Origin: an uncultured Campylobacter sp.
GTDB taxonomy: Bacteria > Campylobacterota > Campylobacteria > Campylobacterales > Campylobacteraceae
Direction: 5' to 3'
Length of the DNA: 64,000 nucleotides
Assembly (NCBI RefSeq): GCF_938045205.1
Contig: NZ_CALIMY010000138.1
Span: 1-64,000 of the forward strand
Both the position numbers and the translations under genes were made by a program. The first letter of the stretch is position 1; every line of letters begins with the position of its first letter. Under the pieces are notes generated by a model, which worked only from the letters and a program-made list of their open reading frames with translations, ran no database searches and was not told the DNA's origin. Below are positions 58,498 through 64,000 of this stretch, one piece after another.

Positions 58498-59301
58498 ATG
58501 AAAAAGATTATATTTGCATTATTAATCGCTTCATGTTCGTTATTTGCTAACTCTTTAGCGCAGATCAAAGAAAAAGGGCTCATTCGTATCGGAATAGACG
58601 GCTCACTGCCGCCGCTTAGCGTCTCCGAGGACGGCAAATACAGCGGTTTTGAAATTTCGCTTATCGAAGAGCTCGTGAAAGAAATTTTCGGCGATAAGGG
58701 CGGCAAAATCGAATATGTCGTAACTCTGGGCAATGATCGTATCACAGCCGTGCAAGATAACAAGGTCGATTTGGATATCGCGGCGATTACGGTTACGAAA
58801 GAGCGCGAGAAACTAGTGGATTTTTCAAACCCTTACTTTAGCGTAAATATCGGCGTACTAACCCGTAGCGATGACAATATCAAGACAATAAACGACCTGC
58901 AGGATAAAGAAATTTTAGCAGAGCCCGGCACTACGGCGTTTGATTATTTTAATAAGGAAGGCTTTAAAGTTATCTCATGCGCTAGTTCTAGTGAATGTTT
59001 CCGAGCGCTAAAATCCGGTCGCGGCAGCGGCTATGCAGACGATAATATGGTAGTTTTGGGTTATTCGGTTGTAGATCGCAAGGTAGAGGTAAATATCAAG
59101 AATTTAGGCACGACGGACTTTTTAGCTATCGCGGTGCAAAAAGGTAACGATGACTTGCTAAACGCCTTAAACGACGGGCTTGTCAAGCTCAGCAAAAACG
59201 GCTTTTTCAAGAAAATTTTTAACGACAGCATCGATCCTTTTTACAAGGGCAAGGCTGAGAAAAAATATTTCTTGTTAGATGATCTTTATAAAATGTTTTA
59301 A
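58498..59301 (+). CDS. Solute-binding protein (SBP_bac_3), paralog 5, possible lipoprotein
   Basis: 267 aa. Lipobox-like LIASC in MKKIIFALLIASCS. LIRIGIDGSLPPLSV, FEISLIEELVKEIFG and CASSSEC match paralog 4 closely. Third gene of the array. Ligand unknown. Confidence 0.86.
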   Translation: MKKIIFALLIASCSLFANSLAQIKEKGLIRIGIDGSLPPLSVSEDGKYSGFEISLIEELVKEIFGDKGGKIEYVVTLGNDRITAVQDNKVDLDIAAITVTKEREKLVDFSNPYFSVNIGVLTRSDDNIKTINDLQDKEILAEPGTTAFDYFNKEGFKVISCASSSECFRALKSGRGSGYADDNMVVLGYSVVDRKVEVNIKNLGTTDFLAIAVQKGNDDLLNALNDGLVKLSKNGFFKKIFNDSIDPFYKGKAEKKYFLLDDLYKMF

Positions 59302-59316
59302 TTCAAAGGACAAAAT

Positions 59317-60120
59317 ATGAAAAAAATTCTACTAAGTATTTTGCTGGGTGCTGGCGCGCTTTGCGCTAATTCCCTAGCAGATATCAAGCAAGCAGGCGAA
59401 ATTCGCATAGGCTTGCAAGATTCCCAGCCTCCGTTTAGCTTCGATGATAACGGCACGCTGAAGGGCTTTGAGGTTGACTTGGCAAACGAGCTAGTCAAAA
59501 ATCTATTTGGCAATAAAAAGATCAAAATCGACTTTATCGCCGTAGCATCTAAAGATCGCGTCCCCTCGCTAGAGCAAAATAAAGTAGATCTCATCATATC
59601 CAAGCTTACCGTCACAAAAGATCGCGTTCAGAAAGTCGATTTTTCTTACCCGTATTATTCAGTGCAAATTGGCGTGCTAAGCCGTAAGGATGATAATATT
59701 TCAAGAATCGATCAGATCGCGCATAAAAAAATTCTAAGCGTTAAAGGCACAACTGCCGAGGAGCACTTCAAAAACGCGGGCTATGAGATTGCGACATGTG
59801 CCGACGCGAATGAGTGCGTCGCTAGGCTAAAGGCTGGCGAGGGCATAGGCTTTGCCGACGATAATACGGTCGTACTCGGATACGCTAGAAACGACGCCAC
59901 ACTTGATGCAAAAATCATCAACCTCGGCAAGGTAGATTATATCGCTGTTGCCCTATCTAAGGGCAATACCGAGCTACTTGATGCGGTTAATAGCAGCCTG
60001 GTAAAAATGTATAAAGCGAAATTTTTCCATAAGGCTTTTGACGAGGATATCAAGCCATACTACGGCGGCAAGATCGATAAAAAGCACTTTACGCTAGACG
60101 AGGTTTATAGCCTGTTTTAA
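59317..60120 (+). CDS. Periplasmic solute-binding protein (SBP_bac_3), paralog 6
   Basis: 267 aa with signal MKKILLSILLGAGALCA, IRIGLQDSQPPFSF, FEVDLANELVKNLFG, VDLIISKLTVTKDRVQKVDF and CADANEC. It diverges most at the C-terminus (YGGKIDKKHFTLD). Fourth gene of the array, 15 bases after the third, and followed by tandem hairpins. Confidence 0.87.
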   Translation: MKKILLSILLGAGALCANSLADIKQAGEIRIGLQDSQPPFSFDDNGTLKGFEVDLANELVKNLFGNKKIKIDFIAVASKDRVPSLEQNKVDLIISKLTVTKDRVQKVDFSYPYYSVQIGVLSRKDDNISRIDQIAHKKILSVKGTTAEEHFKNAGYEIATCADANECVARLKAGEGIGFADDNTVVLGYARNDATLDAKIINLGKVDYIAVALSKGNTELLDAVNSSLVKMYKAKFFHKAFDEDIKPYYGGKIDKKHFTLDEVYSLF

Positions 60121-60172
60121 TTTAGACGTATTTAAAATTTTAAGGCGTCCTTTGACGTACAAACATACGCGC

Positions 60173-60224
60173 AGCTGCGATATTTGATCGCAGCTCGCTT
60201 TTGCCGCCAAGGCTTCGGCGGCAA
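60173..60224 (+). terminator. Tandem hairpins ending the SBP array
   Basis: AGCTGCGAT (60173-60181) pairs with ATCGCAGCT (60187-60195), followed by CGCTTTTG. A second hairpin TTGCCGCC/GGCGGCAA (60201-60208 with 60217-60224) follows. Likely Rho-independent termination of the array. Confidence 0.55.
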
Positions 60225-60342
60225 TTTATAATTTAAATTCCGTATTTTTACGGATCCCGGTTGCGATATAAAATTTTATGAGATTTTGATATGCAGTTAC
60301 GAAAGATTGTGGCTTATAAAAGATAGCCGGTCGCAAGAAATT

Positions 60343-61299
60343 CTAATCCGAGTAGTAAAATTTTATATCCTTTTTCAGTTGCATCGGCAATATATTAAAT
60401 TTAGCCCTAAAAATTTTAGAAAAATGCGATAAATTATTGTATCCGACCATTTTAGCAGCTTCGTTTACGCTGATTTGATCTAGACTTAATAGCTCTTTTG
60501 CAATTCCAAGCCGCTCATTTGTCAGCATTGCATAAACGCTCGTGCCAAAATATGCTTTAAAATCCCTTTTTAGTGCAAATTCGTTCGTGGCGCAAAGATG
60601 AGCAAGCTCTTTAATGCTAGGTGGATTTTGCATATTTTCGAGTAATATTTTCTTTGCTTTTTGGACTGTTTTTATGCGATTTTCATCAAGATTAAGCGCA
60701 TTTTCGGGCTCATTAAATTTATGAAAACTTCTATAAAGCATCTCTAAAATTTTACTTTCCATAAAAATTTCGCGCATTTTGCCGTCGTATATCGCGGCAT
60801 TTTCGATTTCTTTAAGGATGATATTTTGCACGGCGCTTGTTTTAAATTTCTTCATGCAAACGGCTTGATCTAAATTCAAATTTTTTAAAATTCCCAGCTC
60901 ATTCGCAAAAGCGGTGCTAAGCGCTATGCATGAGCTTTTATAGTGTTTATTTTCAAGCTCGTGAACGCCACGCAATTTGCTTTGCATAGTTCCGAGCCAA
61001 AACTCACCTTTATTCAAGACGAATTGATCTTTATCCGATCTGAAGCAGATAGGATTTTCGCCCGTATTGAAAAATAAAAATGAATAGCGGCTGCCCCGTT
61101 CGTGGCGATGCAAAAGGAAATCTCTGCAAATTATATCGCTGCTATAATATCCTATCTCTCCGCCCGTATAAAAAGAGCTAAAGCCGAATTTTATACTTTC
61201 GCTTTCAAGCTCGGTTTTGTTATACCCACATTGCTTGGACGGCTCAATGTCGTTAGATATTTTTTGTAAAAAATCATCTAAACTTATCTCTTTACTCAT
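60343..61299 (-). CDS. AraC-family transcriptional regulator (PchR-like)
   Basis: 318 aa. The C-terminal 100 residues have the AraC double helix-turn-helix (IKELAHLCATNEFALKRDFKAYFG; VNEAAKMVGYNNLSHFSKIF). The N-terminal sensor domain is of the kind found in siderophore-responsive regulators near TonB receptors. It is divergent from the receptor, so it probably activates it when its ligand is present. Confidence 0.88.
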   Translation of the reverse strand: MSKEISLDDFLQKISNDIEPSKQCGYNKTELESESIKFGFSSFYTGGEIGYYSSDIICRDFLLHRHERGSRYSFLFFNTGENPICFRSDKDQFVLNKGEFWLGTMQSKLRGVHELENKHYKSSCIALSTAFANELGILKNLNLDQAVCMKKFKTSAVQNIILKEIENAAIYDGKMREIFMESKILEMLYRSFHKFNEPENALNLDENRIKTVQKAKKILLENMQNPPSIKELAHLCATNEFALKRDFKAYFGTSVYAMLTNERLGIAKELLSLDQISVNEAAKMVGYNNLSHFSKIFRAKFNILPMQLKKDIKFYYSD

Positions 61300-61408
61300 C
61301 TTATCCCTTTAGCGTTTAAAATAATCCCTCTGCCGTTTAGTATTTCTTGATAATGCATATCTTATTATAGTAAAATGAGTTTAAATTTTAATAATAAAAG
61401 GGGCGTTT

Positions 61409-63379
61409 GTGCGCGCAATATATAAATTATCGCTGATTGCTGCTATAGCGACAGCCGGAATATCGAGCGAGATAGAAAAACAGGACAAAAGCGTAAATTT
61501 GGGCGAAATTACCGTAGTCAGTGCTACGGGCTATCGGCAAAATATCCAAGACGCACCCGCTTCTATCTCCGTTCTTACGCAAAAAGAGATACAAAAGCGC
61601 AACTACCAAGATATCTCCGCAATGGTAGAGGACTTGCCGAGTGCCTTTACCGCAACGCTAGGCGCTGCATCGAGAAAAGGCATAAGCCTAAGAGGTCTGT
61701 CTCAAAAATATACGAAAATTTTAATCGACGGCAAGCCCGCGACCAGCGATAGCGCTTATAAAGGATTAAGAAGTATTGGCAGTAGCCAGAATTTCTTGCC
61801 TCCCGCAAATGCGATAGAGCGCATAGAGGTCATCCGCGGTCCTATGAGCTCGCTTTACGGCAGCGACGCTATGGGCGGAGTAATAAATATCATCACCAAG
61901 GGCTTTTCAAATGAGCCTAGCGGCAATGTAAACGGATACTATACTTTCGCTAAAAAATCGCAAATAAAAGGTGATTATCAAACGGGTTTTTATCTAAACG
62001 GAGCTATCGTCCCGGACGTGCTAGGTATCGCACTTTACGGCAGATTTTTTGAAAAGATAGAGGATAAAGAGCCTTATGCGAATAGAAATAATGAAGAGAC
62101 GAATATAGGCGCAAAACTGATGTATAACGTAACGCAAAATGATGAGGTAACGCTTGATTATCGTAAAGTAAATAATAAATTTAGGCGTACATACGGGCGT
62201 ACGCGAACAATCTCGGGAGGCAATAACGATATTGCGAAAGAGGATATGAAAGGCTACACTGCAAGCCTGTCTCACCAGGGAAAATACGATAAGTTTATGA
62301 TAGATAGCTATGCAAACTACGATAGCATGAAAGAAAGCGGCGCCCAGGATCTGCGTCTTAGAACGACTACGTTAAATTCTAAAGGCTCATATTTTTTCGA
62401 TTCAAATGCTTTGAGTTTGGGCGTACAATATCGAAGCGAGAGATTAAACGAAGCCGCTACTACCGCAGATGAGGCAAATGTCAAAAGATGGGATTATTCG
62501 ATCTACGGCGAGGATGATTTTTATCTAACTGATGATTTAACACTAACCGGCGGAATCAGATATAACCGCGATAAGGACTATGGCGGCCATATATCGCCGC
62601 GCGCTTATGCCGTTTATCGTTTAAACGAAAGTTTTTCTATTAAAGGCGGCGTTTCGACGGGATATTCAACTCCGGATATTAAGCAGCGTAGCGAGGGCCT
62701 TGCCCTGCCATTTGCAGGAGGCCAGGGAGCGCAGATAGGCAGAAGCTCTTTAAAGCCTGAAAGCAGCATAAGCTACGAAGGCGGGTTTTCTTACGACGAT
62801 AACGATAAATTTAACTTTAGCGCTACCGCGTTTTATACCAAAATCAAAGATGGAATTTCTACCAAATTAATTTGCCGCCCAAGACCGGGAAATCCTTGCG
62901 TGCATAACGGCAAAACTTACAGACGCGGTATTTGGGACACTATAAATATCGGGGAAGCCGAGGTTAGGGGTCTAGAGCTAAGTAGCGATTATCAAATTTT
63001 AAATAATTTGAAGCTGCATGCAAACTACGCCTATACGAAATCCGAGCAAAAAACGGGTAGCGAGAAGGGCAAAACCTTAAATAATTTTCCAATCCATTCG
63101 GTAAAGCTAGGATTTGATTACGACGTAAGCTCCAAGCTAAATTTATGGTCGCAAATAAATTATTATAGTAGGACGCGCGATAGCCTAAGCTACGATGAGG
63201 ATATCCGCTCATACACGCTTTTTGATCTGGGCGCGAGCTATAAAGTCACAAAAGACGCAAGTTTAAATTTTACGCTTTATAACATATTCAACGAATTCGT
63301 ACTAACGCGCTCGGGAAATTATCAAATGATGGTCGTAGACGGGATGAAGGCGCAGGTTGGATTTAACGTGAACTTTTAA
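61409..63379 (+). CDS. TonB-dependent outer-membrane receptor
   Basis: 656 aa from a GTG behind AAAAGGGG. Signal peptide MRAIYKLSLIAAIATAG, TonB-box region ITVVSATGYRQN, plug (SISVLTQKEIQKRNYQDI; RIEVIRGPMSSLYGSDAMGGVINIITKG) and barrel ending VGFNVNF. Similar to CirA/FepA-like catecholate receptors. It has no long low-complexity linker, unlike the receptor at 29354. The divergent AraC regulator and following PepSY gene fit an iron-uptake locus. Confidence 0.9.
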   Translation: MRAIYKLSLIAAIATAGISSEIEKQDKSVNLGEITVVSATGYRQNIQDAPASISVLTQKEIQKRNYQDISAMVEDLPSAFTATLGAASRKGISLRGLSQKYTKILIDGKPATSDSAYKGLRSIGSSQNFLPPANAIERIEVIRGPMSSLYGSDAMGGVINIITKGFSNEPSGNVNGYYTFAKKSQIKGDYQTGFYLNGAIVPDVLGIALYGRFFEKIEDKEPYANRNNEETNIGAKLMYNVTQNDEVTLDYRKVNNKFRRTYGRTRTISGGNNDIAKEDMKGYTASLSHQGKYDKFMIDSYANYDSMKESGAQDLRLRTTTLNSKGSYFFDSNALSLGVQYRSERLNEAATTADEANVKRWDYSIYGEDDFYLTDDLTLTGGIRYNRDKDYGGHISPRAYAVYRLNESFSIKGGVSTGYSTPDIKQRSEGLALPFAGGQGAQIGRSSLKPESSISYEGGFSYDDNDKFNFSATAFYTKIKDGISTKLICRPRPGNPCVHNGKTYRRGIWDTINIGEAEVRGLELSSDYQILNNLKLHANYAYTKSEQKTGSEKGKTLNNFPIHSVKLGFDYDVSSKLNLWSQINYYSRTRDSLSYDEDIRSYTLFDLGASYKVTKDASLNFTLYNIFNEFVLTRSGNYQMMVVDGMKAQVGFNVNF

Positions 63380-63428
63380 ATTCGCGGCGCATAAATTTCG
63401 TCCGCGGATTTAAAATTTAAGGAAATTA

Positions 63429-64000
63429 ATGGCGATTCTAAAAAGGAAAAAATTTTGGTTCAACGTCCATCTTGTTTTGACGCTTATATGCTGCGTACCG
63501 ATCTTAATCATAGCCCTTAGCGGCGCTATTATCTCGTATCATGATGAGATTATAGATGCGTTAAATCAAAGCAAATCTTTCGTGCGCCCGAGCGAAAAAG
63601 ACGCTCTTAAGCCCGCCGAAATTTTAAATATTTTCAGAAAAGTCAAGCCCGGTTTTACGCTCAGTTATTATAGGATTCCTCAAAATAAAAACGAAGCGAT
63701 TAGGCTTTCTGGCACAGATTCTAGCGGCGAGTTTAAATCATATTTTATAGATCCTTATAACGGCGAAATTACTTCGGAAAATATAGGCGATACGTTTATC
63801 GGCGTAATGCTAAACCTACATACCAATCTGGGATTTGGGCTAAGCAAAAACGAAACTCTGCGGGTAATAGGCAAAAATATCGTGGCGCTTAGCACGGTTA
63901 TGTTTATTTTGGTCTTAATTTCAGGCGTGGTGATCTATTATCCTAGCTTTAGAGGAAAGATTTTACGCGCATTTAGGATAAATTTTAAAGCGAGAGGTTA
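63429..64000 (+). CDS. PepSY-domain membrane protein, partial
   Basis: The ATG at 63429 has AAGGAAA upstream and the frame is open to the window end (190 codons). A first helix (LVLTLICCVPILIIALSGAIIS) is followed by a periplasmic PepSY-like region (SYFIDPYNGEI) and a second helix. PepSY-TM proteins next to TonB receptors are thought to reduce ferric siderophores at the inner membrane. The 3' end lies outside. Confidence 0.8.
   Translation, partial: MAILKRKKFWFNVHLVLTLICCVPILIIALSGAIISYHDEIIDALNQSKSFVRPSEKDALKPAEILNIFRKVKPGFTLSYYRIPQNKNEAIRLSGTDSSGEFKSYFIDPYNGEITSENIGDTFIGVMLNLHTNLGFGLSKNETLRVIGKNIVALSTVMFILVLISGVVIYYPSFRGKILRAFRINFKARG

Overview
The window looks like a chromosomal segment of a Campylobacter-type Epsilonproteobacterium (Campylobacterota) with fairly high GC for the genus. 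C. gracilis or a close relative is my best guess, from composition and gene content only. The evidence is the dnaA-dnaN-gyrB block, the TorA-like reductase with its own monohaem cytochrome, HemJ, TypA, QueF, DocA-like cytochrome c peroxidase, cysteine-rich Sel1/Hcp proteins and many TonB receptors. The replication origin probably lies beside dnaA at about 18.3-19.9 kb: DnaA-box-like words occur on both sides of the gene, and transcription diverges there (dnaA leftward, ruvC rightward).

Layout. 0-5 kb: a partial SUKH-type gene, a TorA/cytochrome c respiratory pair, and a divergent Crp/Fnr regulator with an inverted repeat between them. 5-9 kb: an ankyrin lipoprotein whose frame continues past its stop, two solute-binding proteins (SBPs) and a HAD phosphatase. 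9-20 kb: typA, the 4.5S/SRP RNA, an HD protein, queF, a degenerate GGDEF/EAL protein, gyrB, dnaN, origin and dnaA. 20-29 kb: ruvC, two small hydrolases, nhaA, hemJ, lspA, glmM, rpsT, prfA, a SemiSWEET pseudogene and a universal stress protein. 29-38 kb: an iron/siderophore region with two TonB receptors, a frameshifted exporter-type ABC protein and an anomalous GC-rich spacer. 38-56 kb: methyltransferases, MntP, an EamA transporter with a huge low-complexity N-terminus, a metal ABC permease/ATPase pair, a dihaem peroxidase coupled to an EAL protein, a CoA-transferase, Sel1/Hcp proteins, a redoxin, a DUF475 protein and a Na+/H+ antiporter. 56-60 kb: a tandem array of four more SBPs. 60-64 kb: an AraC regulator divergent from a third TonB receptor, followed by a PepSY membrane protein that runs off the end.

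Working together. The three TonB receptors, the ABC protein, the AraC regulator and the PepSY protein form an iron-acquisition theme. An identical 15-bp AT-rich word sits 65-69 bp upstream of two of the receptors. The six SBP genes are one paralogous family; no permease or ATPase gene lies next to them, so they are orphan binding proteins in this window.

Most unusual pattern. Several unrelated genes carry in-frame, Asn/Ser/Ala/Gln-rich segments whose DNA resembles the AT-rich intergenic repeats of this genome (the palindrome AAATTTTAAAATTT and GCGCAAAATTC-like words). The clearest case is a 114-bp (38-codon) segment bounded by exact 17-bp direct repeats inside a methyltransferase. Others are a roughly 175-codon insert in the ABC transporter and a 299-residue extension on the EamA protein. 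No CRISPR array, insertion sequence, tRNA or rRNA gene was seen.
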